Assembly (NCBI GenBank): GCA_022592435.1
Contig: JABYQS010000286.1
Span: 1-35,603, forward strand
Length of the DNA: 35,603 bases
Direction of reading: 5' to 3'
DNA from: Cerioporus squamosus
Lineage: Eukaryota > Basidiomycota > Agaricomycetes > Polyporales > Polyporaceae
Positions within the stretch are counted from its first letter, which is position 1. Every line of letters begins with the position of its first letter. A program made the position numbers and the translations under genes. The notes below the pieces were generated by a model. That model was given only the letters and a program-made list of their open reading frames with translations, had not been told where the DNA came from and searched no databases. This document shows, piece by piece, positions 1 to 7,721 of the stretch.

Positions 1-38
1 GATGTGGCAGTGCGATGGTGTGGAACGGAATCGTACAG

Positions 39-122
39 AACATGTTGATGCAAGTGCTCCAGTTGACCCCGGAACAGCTGAACTCGTTGCCGCCCAAGGA
101 GAGAGAGCAGATCATGCAGCTG
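39..122 (+). CDS. CSTF2: CSTF2 3' fragment: exon 8 only (window edge)
   Basis: This exon encodes the conserved C-terminal helical domain of CstF-64 (LTPEQLNSLPPKEREQIM), which in animals and yeast binds Pcf11 and other 3'-end factors. The intron acceptor is cgtacag at 32-38 and a gtatgt donor follows at 123. Exons 1-7 are not upstream because the window begins here. If the window is circular, they are the exons at 34160-35577. One T is missing at about position 13 compared with the other three units, turning the likely branch site tgctgat into tgcgat. No convincing final exon is seen beyond the donor. Reading through it stays open to about 347. Confidence 0.9.
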
Positions 123-314
123 GTATGTCGTGCCATCGGCGCGCGGCTCGTGCGGCAGTACGAGAGGGTTGCGGTCGCGCGGGTGCACGGTGCTGGGGCT
201 CTCGCCTGCGTCGCGTCGAGGCCGGCGCGCCGCATGCACGGTGTCGGCCATATAAGGGGCCGATCTCCCAGATACATCGAGTGCCTCAGTCTCGTTCATA
301 GCTCTCTCGTGCGC

Positions 315-394
315 GTCGACTGGGTAGGTGGCAGCTCGACTGGGTAGGTGGCAGCTCGGACCAGGTATGTGGCCGCTCGACCAGGTAGGTGGTT
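315..394 (+). repeat. 20-bp minisatellite, four copies (unit 1)
   Basis: Four imperfect copies of a 20-bp repeat, ctcgactgggtaggtggcag and the variant ctcgaccaggtaggtggccg. Each copy carries the donor-like string gtaggt. It lies about 200 bp after the last CSTF2 exon. In this unit the third copy has small private changes (ggacc, gtatgt) not seen in units 2-4. Confidence 0.85.
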
Positions 395-804
395 AGCAGT
401 CTCGGACAAGATCGCGCAGCCGAGCACCGGGAGGCGGCTGGAGGATGTCTGGGGCAAGATCGCATAGTTTATTTCCATCATGTATCTAGTACGGGGGCTA
501 CAATACATGATACTTTGAGTACACATTCGCGCACACAATTGAAACCCTGGACGAGCGACGAAGGACGTCCGCGAGCATGAGCGCTTAGGTTCCCATATCT
601 GGAACAGCGCGACTCGCCGACTCTTCGACTCGTACCGCCGCCTCACCATCCCGCGAGCGAGCGGAAACGTCTAAGATCGACCGTGCTCGCTCTGCAAGCA
701 GCGCAACCCGACGCGGACCGACCCAGCGTGTCGCAGGGGAACCCGGATAAGTAGTCTGTAGACGATGCGTCACCATTTGCGAGACAGCCGCAGGTAAGCA
801 GCGC
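395..804. other. No supportable gene (unit 1)
   Basis: About 400 bp between the minisatellite and the ORF at 805. Open frames exist on both strands but are short and show no motif or constraint. A possible plus-strand donor (cag|gtaagc, intron from 793) with a branch-like gactcac and an acceptor ctcatag near 900 suggests that an exon of the following ORF region may begin here. The matching stretches are 9561-9971, 18729-19278 and 27362-27911. Confidence 0.4.
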
Positions 805-1527
805 GTGCACCTCGCTCAGACAGCGCGCGTGCACTCGACAAGGGCCGGGAGACATGCCCGAGAGACTCACCAGAGCCGACGCGAACACGCCGCATCTCAT
901 AGATCACAAGGAAGGCTAGATGCATGGCCGTCGAGCATGCCAGGTAGGGAATACGTGGACGCTCAACGACAGACCTACTCACTTGGAGATGGGAGAGCAA
1001 CAGCCGGTAGATTCCGGGATGCCGTGGACGGCACATCAAGAGGTCCCCGGGAGACCTCAGGATGCGGCATCGCCGGGACCAGACATGTGGACATGGAGAA
1101 GAGGGGAATAGGTACGTGCTGCAGAGCGGCGGTCCTCGACAAGGTCCCCAAAAGCGGCCCGGATGCACCCGGGAGACGTCGAAGCGGCACGGCACTCAGC
1201 TGTCGGGAGCTCGAATGTCAACAGGGGGCACACTGCACAGCGGCAGTAATCGATAAGGTCCCAAGAGCAGCCCGGAACGCCGTGAACGGCGCACAGCGCA
1301 TCGAAATGTACCCGCCGAAACCTCGTCGAAGCGACGCAACACTGCAGGGAGCTCAAGTCTGCGAGCACCGGACGCGTGGTTGTGGAGAGGATGGGATAGG
1401 ACGGACGTCGGACTTACCCAGAGCCCAGACACGAAAGAGCCCATTGCATCACACTAAGAGGCAAGGACGGAGCTTCCACGGAGAGCGTCGACCGACGACG
1501 TCGGTGTACTTGCAGAACTTGGAATAG
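805..1527 (+). CDS. Uncharacterised ORF with 38-codon tandem repeat (unit 1)
   Basis: 240-codon open frame, not recognised. Its main support is an internal tandem duplication of exactly 114 bp (1126-1239 and 1240-1353). The two copies read AAVLDKVPKSGPDAPG and AAVIDKVPRAARNAVNG. In the first eight codons the changes are synonymous (GCG/GCA, GTC/GTA, GAC/GAT, CCC/CCA) or conservative (L/I), which suggests selection in this frame. Possible introns, such as gtaggg at about 942 to an acceptor near 1008 with a ctcac branch, mean the mature product may be shorter than the ORF. The segment FRDAVDGTSR resembles CLRDPVSREK in the micro-exon gene at 5028-5925, so the two loci may be related. The start codon is uncertain. 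No function is proposed. Confidence 0.4.
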   Translation: MHLAQTARVHSTRAGRHARETHQSRREHAASHRSQGRLDAWPSSMPGREYVDAQRQTYSLGDGRATAGRFRDAVDGTSRGPRETSGCGIAGTRHVDMEKRGIGTCCRAAVLDKVPKSGPDAPGRRRSGTALSCRELECQQGAHCTAAVIDKVPRAARNAVNGAQRIEMYPPKPRRSDATLQGAQVCEHRTRGCGEDGIGRTSDLPRAQTRKSPLHHTKRQGRSFHGERRPTTSVYLQNLE

Positions 1528-1829
1528 CGAGCTGCGACGTAGTCTGTATCAGTACCACACTCCGTGACGTTGCGAAATACACAAGTAGTTACACACCTTC
1601 ATCCTCGAGTGCGTGAACTGCCTGAGTTCCGGGAGATGGAAAGCGAGAGCGAGGAGAGAGATGGGAGAGGGCCAAGAGGCTAGGAGTGTGGATATCTGTG
1701 GGCTGTAAACATGAGACCGCTGCACAGGAAACTCACCTAAACACCTGAGCATGGCGTCGGATACACGAGGGACAGACACAGAGACAGTGGGATGAGCATT
1801 GGCGACAGTGAGCAAACACAGAGAGCGGA
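1528..1829. other. No gene seen between converging genes (unit 1)
   Basis: About 300 bp between the plus-strand ORF ending at 1527 and the stop of the minus-strand gene at 1830, so the two converge here. The region is purine-rich (gagagcgaggagagag) and should hold both 3' untranslated regions. No further coding or RNA signal was found. Confidence 0.4.
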
Positions 1830-2654
1830 CTACTCGCAATCGGATATAGGGTCATCGGACAGCTCTCCCTCACCAATATCCCGCCATACACCCTTGTACC
1901 AAATCATGCGGACTCCCCACCGAGTGACCATCGGCGGCAAGTCCTCCTCAGCGACGTCCACCGAGGGACCTCCATCCTCCTCATCCGAGACAACCTTCGC
2001 GCTCTTCGGGCCGTTGCGCTCGTAGCGAGGCTGCGTGAGTCGATCGTTCTGGTCGAGGCGCGGAATACGACGGCCGATGTTCCTGTATTCATACCTCGGT
2101 GTGCGCGCAGGGAAGAGCGGACCCGGGCAGGCATGCGACACACTCGACCGCGCCGCTCGGAGTTCCTCCGGTGTCGCCGCGACGAAACGAAGCTCGGGAG
2201 GCTCTGAGGGTCGTTCTGGATCCTTCTGACAGAGACGGATGAGTTCCCGGATGTCGTTCATGGTCACCGGGCCGTCGCTGAGGTTCTGGAAGGGTATGTG
2301 TGGTGGCCAGCCAACGAGCTTGATGCCGAACCGCAGGAAAACCTTCGCGCAGAACGACGTGATCGCGAACTGCATCTTCGCATCGCGGACGCCCGTCTGC
2401 TCGACTGAACATACATCAGTGCACACCGGGAGTCAAAGACAAACAGAGTACGCACCGATGGCCCTGTCAAGCAGGCTTCGAAGCTGACCTCTTGCTGCGC
2501 TCGAACTGCTGGAGTACGCGCGGTCTGGCGGCTGCGCCGGACGAGCAGGAGGCGGTCGTCGGTAAGGCTCGAAGGACAGCGGATGGGAGACGAATAGGAG
2601 GGGCCGTCGCGCAGCGGGCATAGGGTCGAAGTCGCGATGGCGGAGGAGGCGCAT
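1830..2654 (-). CDS. Basidiomycete hypothetical protein with VGWPPHIPF motif, 257 aa (unit 1)
   Basis: Two-exon minus-strand gene. The ATG is at 2654, exon 1 runs 2654-2456, the intron is 2455-2405 (gtgcgt donor, cactgatg branch, ttcag acceptor, 51 nt), and exon 2 runs 2404-1830 including the stop. Joining the exons restores the frame as RAI-V-EQTGVRDAK. The N-terminus is Pro/Arg/Ser-rich (about residues 10-60). The central block (about 80-150) has FGIKLVGWPPHIPFQNLSD followed by an Asp/Glu-rich region and an acidic C-terminus. No signal peptide or membrane segment is seen. From memory, the GWP-x-(D/H)-(I/V)-P-F block resembles uncharacterised proteins expanded in Agaricomycetes; no function is known to me. 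The four substitutions separating this copy from unit 3 are all synonymous in this frame. An upstream non-coding exon is possible (donor near 2860). Confidence 0.75.
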
Positions 2655-2904
2655 CGTCCTGGGAGACCAACTGTCTAATACTCTGACGACTCCCTGGTGG
2701 GTTCGCGACCGGTGATGGCCGCATGGCCGCGATGTATGTTTCGCTACCGATTCAAACAAGCGAGTCCGACAGGGGCGTTCACAGGAACACTGTGAGGAAT
2801 GTTGAGATCGCGATTGCATCAGCAAGCAAGGACCCAGCCAGACAGACAGAGAGTGGCAACTTACAGAATGAAACTCGAGACTATTCGCGTCCGAGTCGTT
2901 CGGG

Positions 2905-3219
2905 ATGAATGGTGATCAGCTTCCGAGCTTGGTCTCCCGGAAGCTTCCTCAGGGTCTTGCTGCAAGCGAGTCACGGCTTGACCCTATTCTGTTGGGAGTC
3001 CCTCTGTGCTGTGGTTATGACATGCCGGACGATGCCACTGGACTTACTCTGCTGCGCTGTAGAACTGTTTCCGCCGCTCGAGCTGCTGAGCGTTATTCAG
3101 AAGCAGTGACTAAGCATGCACGCCTGGTTGATGCTGGCAAGATATTGTATGAGTACCAGCGATGCGACCGGCCAGAGAACGAGTTTACGTACTGTCCTGA
3201 ATGTTCCAAGATGAACTAG
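2905..3219 (+). CDS. Small uncharacterised ORF, 104 aa (unit 1)
   Basis: Plus-strand frame between two minus-strand coding stretches. It is not recognised. It has CCGYD near the middle and YCPEC near the C-terminus, four cysteines that could bind a metal, but no known family fits. Compared with unit 3 there are two synonymous changes and one Arg-to-Gln. That is weakly in favour of coding and too few to be decisive. The overlapping minus-strand frames contain stops. The unit 4 copy has a one-base insertion that breaks it. Confidence 0.3.
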   Translation: MNGDQLPSLVSRKLPQGLAASESRLDPILLGVPLCCGYDMPDDATGLTLLRCRTVSAARAAERYSEAVTKHARLVDAGKILYEYQRCDRPENEFTYCPECSKMN

Positions 3220-4056
3220 GCAGTGTCATGCCTGTGCAAGATGAGAGCATGGAACAACCCGGGGAACGACCCGGAGTCGCTGTCCAGATGCGTGTCGGGA
3301 CCCTGTGTGTCGGACGCTGCCGGTTGAACATATGCTGTCGGACATACTCACGGGCGAATGTAACCGGAAGTGCGCCCTCAAAAATCGGGCCTCCGCAGTA
3401 TGCGTAGTACGCTCCTCCGTATGCGCGCAGATGGGATTCCGAGTGTGCTCCGAGACACTCCGTCTTGTGTGGCACCTTGCATGCAGCATGGGATCGGGTG
3501 TATCGAACGTGCTGAGGACGACACGGACGCGCTGAGCGTAACTTGCGGGAGACTCCACGGTGGGGCGAGACTAGCAGACCGAAGTGAGCTTTGCGATGCT
3601 CCAGAAACGGTGGCCGTGTTGCTTCTCATCTAGGATGTGAGCGTGTCGCGCCGAGGATCGTGCAACCGAAGGAGCGGCTCACGATCTCAAGCTCTGAGCC
3701 GGTCGGACTGCTCTCTGCCTTCTGTCCGGTCTCCCAGGCATAGATGGAAGCATCTGAGTCGATGCAGGAATCAGCGAGGCTTACCTGCAAGTCGTCAGTA
3801 CAAGAGGGCACGTACCGTGGATCCAGTCCATCTGAAACTCGATCTTAGCCATAGCCGTGTCCGCTGGATATCCCAAGAAGGGAAGTTGCCACCGCGCACA
3901 CTGCCCTCTGTCCGTGATCCTGGAGCAAGCAACGGATTCTGTAGTCATTAGATAGCACATGTGTCAGGCATGTCAGCAAGCGTGAAGAATGCTCGATGCT
4001 CACCTTGACGAACCCAGCCGCACCTTCGGTTGCATCGGCAAGTTCAAGTCGGAGCG
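3220..4056 (-). other. Candidate minus-strand exons, model unresolved (unit 1)
   Basis: Several short coding-like pieces lie on the minus strand with plausible splice sites, but no single frame-consistent gene could be assembled. One is GGAYYAYCGGPIFEGALPV (about 3360-3415), ending at a gtgagt donor, with an intron at 3351-3303 (49 nt). A second is LPFLGYPADTAMAKIEF followed by DWIH at about 3815-3900. A third is DASIYAWETGQKAESSP at about 3700-3750, joined to the second if an intron runs from gtacgt to actcag. Between unit classes these pieces show both silent and replacement changes (for example W to R), so they may belong to a decaying gene. Matching stretches are 12387-13223, 21563-22399 and 30195-31031. 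Confidence 0.25.
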
Positions 4057-4239
4057 GCAGTGATGCACCCTGCGTAGCAGCCGGCTCCTCCGCACGCCGT
4101 CGGGATAGAGGCGGGACCTTCCGCTGCTTGCTGCAGCATATCGGAGCGCGACGCCTGGACTGACTGTCGTGCCCTCTGCTCCCTGTTAGTCGTCGGTAAG
4201 TATACCGCGCAGTGTGCAAAAAATCATCGAAAACACCAA
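4057..4239. other. 183-bp segment present only in class I units (unit 1)
   Basis: Present in units 1 and 2 and cleanly absent from units 3 and 4, where gagcg is joined directly to tcacagtag (about 22399-22400 and 31031-31032). Its length is a multiple of three. It contains a minus-strand acceptor (ctaacag) and the 5' part of an open stretch downstream of the exon ending at 4300. Its loss therefore removes a splice site from the candidate gene of this region. Confidence 0.85.
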
Positions 4240-4299
4240 TCACAGTAGTCCGCCGAGGACTTTGAAAGTAGGCAACCATGCCAGTAAGCAGGTACGCAC

Positions 4300-4692
4300 C
4301 TGCTCCCAGTCAAGAATCTGACTCTCCGCCGAGGCCTGAAACATCCGAGTCGAACCCGACGGCTCGAAGCGGCAATCGACCACTGGGTAACGTACGATTC
4401 GGCCGCATGTGTTACCCTCGAACTTGAGGCCGAGACTATCCCCCGAGAAGGACGCGGCCGCGCAGAGCGTCGCATCGGAAACGAACCCCGGTGTTTCAAG
4501 CTGTGGTCTGCGTACGTATGTACTGACCGTCGCCGCCGCCGCCGAGCTGAATGGGGGTTTGCACTCAGGGCGTCGTCGCAAGAACCCGGGAGCGAGCTTC
4601 CATGCCATTCCCAGCCGACCCTACTCACCTGAAGCACCCCACCGGTGACCGAGCCTCGTCGCGACCGGTCTTGCACGGGCGTAGGAAGTTTT
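4300..4692 (-). CDS. Partial two-exon segment of an unknown minus-strand gene (unit 1)
   Basis: Two exons joined by a clear intron: 4692-4629, intron 4628-4547 (gtgagt donor, cattcag acceptor), and 4546-4300, followed by a gtgcgt donor at 4299. The frame is continuous across the junction, reading EARSPVGCF then SSAAAATV. The second exon contains SFSGDSLGLKFEGNTCG and ends DWEQ. The 246-nt second exon has no substitution in any of the four units, which hints at constraint. The product is not recognised. The start exon and the downstream exons cannot be fixed. In units 3 and 4 the next acceptor is deleted, so the gene could be complete only in units 1 and 2. Confidence 0.45.
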
Positions 4693-5027
4693 CTGAGCTT
4701 CAGGTTGACAGAGAGTGCTTGGGGAGTCCCGGATCCCAGGAACAACTCGGACGCCACACGCGACTCCGTGCGATGACGGGCATGCCGACGCCGTCCGATG
4801 TGCGATGCGGCGACCCCCCTGGTACGTACGTACGCGCGCCCGAGACCGAGAAGGCCGAGTCCGTGTCCCCAGGCTGGACCCTGACACTTCAACACATGCA
4901 TGGAGAGGCTGAGGTCGCTATAAGCTGGTCCTGCACGGGGTACGCGCAAGTCACCACCCTTCAGCCTGCTCCTCCCGGCCCGAACACGCTCCCGAGAGAC
5001 TCACCTCCCCATCGTCAACTTCTGCAG

Positions 5028-5925
5028 CTCGTTGGGTCGAGTGCTCATCGGACGAGTTCCCGGTGAGTCGTCTCCCAGGTCGGCCCGTGCTTGGGCTGTG
5101 TCCCTGCTGCAACATGTTCAGCTTGCAGCTTGCTGACCGCCGGCTCGTCTTCTCCTCCTTCTCCCAGGTCACCGCTGCTGTGTTGAGCAGACAGTACGTG
5201 GAGCACGGCCGCGCGTGCACGACTACGCCACAGTAAGCGTAAGCAGCCAAGTCGACACAAGCACGTTGTCTTGCATTTCGTGCATCGTCTGTCCCGGTCC
5301 ACTCACGAGGACTATTGTTGTCCCTGCAGATCGAGCGAGCGGCGAAAGTCCCAGGCGTAAGTAGCCATCGTTTCTACGAGCGAGAGCGAAGATACTTACG
5401 GCATCGCAACCTCCTTGCAGTGTCGTCTCCCACATCCCGTCAGTCGCGACTTGCGAGGTGCCGCGAGGTGCCTGTCAAGATAAGGCGTCGTCGTCGAGCT
5501 GCTGACCGCCTGTTGGCACTCCTCCTCTCTCCCAGGTCACGGCTGCAGTGTGCGTCGAGCAGGCACAACAGGAGGCGCGGTTGTGCGCGTACAGCTCGGA
5601 CTGCGTCACAGTAAGTAGCAAACTTGGAACGTTATCACCAATCTACTCACGAGGACTGTTGCTGGTGTTGCAGATCAAGCGCGCGGGAGCCTGCAGAGCG
5701 GAGTATTCACGCGTGAGCAGCCATCGTCTCCGCGAGTGAGCGTAAAGGCACTCACGACATGGCTGCGCTCTCTCTTGCAGCGATGTCTCCGGGATCCCGT
5801 CAGTCGCGAAAAGCCTGTCAAGATAGGTGAGTTTGGTCCACTTCGTGTGCTGCCTCGCCGCTTGCTGATCGTACCGCCACCCTGTCGGTGTCGCACTCGG
5901 GCTGGGCGTAGAAGATATGTATTAA
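5028..5925 (+). CDS. Micro-exon gene with duplicated exon cassette, 3' part (unit 1)
   Basis: Chain of small exons on the plus strand: 5028-5062, 5168-5232, 5330-5356, 5421-about 5457, 5536-5610, 5674-5712, 5781-5826, and a possible last exon 5912-5925 ending in TAA. Each intron has a GT(A/G)AG(T/C) donor, a CTNAC branch (ctgac, ctcac, cttac) and a pyrimidine-rich CAG acceptor. Exons 5-7 read VTAAVCVEQAQQEARLCAY..., IKRAGACRAEYSR and RCLRDPVSREKPVK. Exons 2-4 are a diverged copy of the same three-exon cassette, with a frameshift in exon 2 and a 12-nt in-frame deletion in exon 3 relative to units 3 and 4. The protein is short and Cys/Arg-rich with no family recognised. The 5' end is unknown. 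The first cassette may no longer be coding. Confidence 0.5.
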
Positions 5926-6700
5926 ATCTGTAGTCTAAACTTACACACCAGTACTTCGTAGTATACGCTCCTGGCCATCCTCCCCGGACGGGTACTTATT
6001 CCCGACAGAGTGCACGGACGCCTCGAGAGAAGAGACGACGGCAACTTCGGTTCGACGTGCGCGATGTTGCGCGGGTGCTTGCTGTACCTCTCCTACAGTG
6101 GCCGGCAGGCAGGCACGGACGGCGCGGCGGAGACTTCGGCGGACGTTCTGGGTGATCTTTCGGGCGGGCTTGACTCGTGCGAATGGGGCACGCTGGGCGC
6201 AGTCGCGGCGATGCTGGGTCTCCCGGAGGATGGGTTCCACGACGGTGCTTCCCCAGACAGAGTACCGGCGGGGTTCTCGCCGCCAGACGACGCGCTCGCC
6301 TCCACGACGAATCGCGTCTGTATTCGCCGAGTGCGCGCTTCCTGACGGTCGGGATCCGTCAAAGCGAAGGGCGCGGGCGTTGCGAATGTGGCAAGAGCGA
6401 GGGTCGGGAACGGGGTAGAGTCGGTGGAAGACCTGCAAAGCACAGGCGAGGGTGGAGTGGCAGAGTGAGTACGAAGGGTGGGCGCGAACATCCAGCGGTC
6501 TCAGCACACGGACTGTAGCTTAGCTGCAGCGGTAGGCGAGGTGCGATGAGAGGAGGAAGAGCCTCGTCAGTAGCAGTACAGTATGCACACTGTACGCACT
6601 CACCGCCAATGGCATGCGTAGCGATGGACGACTCGGATGGCGTAGTGTCGCGACCGGGAGCGAGGACGAGCGGCGCTGACGAGGCGAATGCTGCGAGCGG

Positions 6701-6756
6701 GAGCGCAGTCCCGTACGTTGGGTGTACATGGCCGCCTGGAAGCTGGAGGGCAGAAG
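6701..6756 (+). repeat. Direct repeat, left arm (unit 1)
   Basis: About 50 bp (starting gagcgcagtcccgtacgtt) repeated at 7092-7147, 391 bp downstream. Weaker similarity extends upstream: gactgtag followed by gctgcag and a gtaggcga motif occurs at 6511 and again at 6933. The two arms are therefore remnants of an older segmental duplication. In unit 2 the arms are at 15870 and 16259. Confidence 0.8.
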
Positions 6757-7091
6757 AGTGCCGGCGTGGCCAAGTTGCTTTCCGCTATGGCGCGTCTGTG
6801 CTCGCCGAGTGCGTGTGAGCTCGAAGCGGTTGGGACCCGTGAGGGGGGGAGGGGAGTTAGGCCCGCGAGCGAAGGAGCGGCGGCGGGGTCAGGACAAAGG
6901 GTGGAGGCGCACCCCAGCCCTCCTGGCGCGTGGACTGTAGAGCTCTCGGATGAAGCTGCAGTAGTAGGCGATGCATAGTAAGACGCGAATGGAGTGTGTT
7001 CGTGAGTACGCTGTGTGTATACACGCTGTAAGTACATACTCGCCGGCAATGGCCTGCAGAGCAACATACGACCACATAGCCGGATGAGCGA

Positions 7092-7147
7092 GAGCGCAGT
7101 CCCGTACGTTCAGCGTACATGGCCGCCTGGGAGCTGGAGGGCAGAGG
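7092..7147 (+). repeat. Direct repeat, right arm (unit 1)
   Basis: Second arm of the pair starting at 6701. In unit 4 one fused arm remains at 33505-33560: its left half carries the left-arm variant (gttgggtgtac) and its continuation carries the right-arm sequence (aggtagagtag). This is the product expected from deletion by recombination or slippage between the arms. Confidence 0.8.
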
Positions 7148-7547
7148 TAGAGTAGAAAGCCGGACGGAGAGGACGTACCTATACGCCGCGTATGCCCTTC
7201 CCATTCTTCTCTTCCGTCCTCTGCTGGTGCATCGTCGAGAGTATGTCCAGTGCTTGCTGGACTGCGCATACCGAGACCGCGACATGGGCGGTGGCCGTCG
7301 CCTGACAGGGGGAGGGGAGAGAGGGCGGGAGCGCCATGTGCAGGGTGCTGCACACAGGAACAGAGACAAGAGCTGGAGGAGCGCAAGCGAGCTGAGCGAG
7401 AGGAGCAGCAAACAGACGCAAACCGCGCGGGCCACAGCAGGAGACGGCAGCCGGGCACGACAGGACACCAAGGAGCGGAGACGAGCCTCAGACGACGCAG
7501 TGAGACGAGATCGCGATCAGCGCCTGCGAAAGTGTCAGCGCTTGGTG

Positions 7548-7598
7548 CTCCTTTCACCTCCTCAAGAGCTTTCTTCTCCTATTGTTCTTTGCTCTTGA
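7548..7598 (+). promoter_or_regulatory. CT-rich tract upstream of CSTF2 (likely core promoter, unit 1)
   Basis: A pyrimidine-rich run (ctcctttcacctcc and ttcttctcctattgttcttt) lies about 125-175 bp before the CSTF2 ATG. CT-rich tracts near transcription starts are common in filamentous fungi. No TATA box is obvious. It is conserved in all four units (16715-16765, 25348-25398, 33986-34036). The role is inferred from position and composition. Confidence 0.4.
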
Positions 7599-7721
7599 GT
7601 CGCCTGGAAGCATCTTTTGAAAGACCATCCTCGTCCACGAACAACTAGCAAGCTGCAAGACATCAACAGCGGGCTCTCGGTTGTGCTTAGCGAAAGCGTT
7701 GGGATTGAGTGCTTGAACAAG

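Larger units (their letters stand above)
5926..7547. other. Gene-poor stretch upstream of CSTF2 with open frames on both strands (unit 1)
   Basis: GC-rich DNA with long open frames in several phases. A minus-strand frame at about 5941-6507 (starting MFAPTLRTH in unit 2) is the longest. Compared with unit 3 it gains about five replacement and two silent changes, and a one-base indel shifts its end, so there is no sign of constraint. An overlapping plus frame (6010-6345) is stopped by TAA in class II units. The segment 6477-7147 is a degenerate duplication. A charged stretch, EERKRAEREEQQTDANRAG (about 7380-7440, plus strand), could be a coiled coil but lacks a gene context. Equivalents are 15093-16714, 24098-25347 and 32729-33985. 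Confidence 0.4.

Noticed and set aside
315..394. CRISPR-like array
   Set aside because: The repeats are directly adjacent with no unique spacers. It is a minisatellite in a eukaryotic genome.
4551..5066. Plus-strand open frame of 171 codons
   Set aside because: It is broken in class II units by a TGA (gggaatgactcgg) and overlaps well-supported minus-strand and plus-strand splice sites. No domain is seen.
6010..6345. Plus-strand open frame of 111 codons
   Set aside because: A TAA appears in units 3 and 4 (ctgtaactc), so it is not conserved.
5941..6507. Minus-strand open frame starting near MFAPTLRTH in unit 2, possibly a mitochondrial protein
   Set aside because: Differences between classes are mostly replacements, the end is shifted by indels, and several frames are open at once because of GC-rich sequence. 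No family is recognised.
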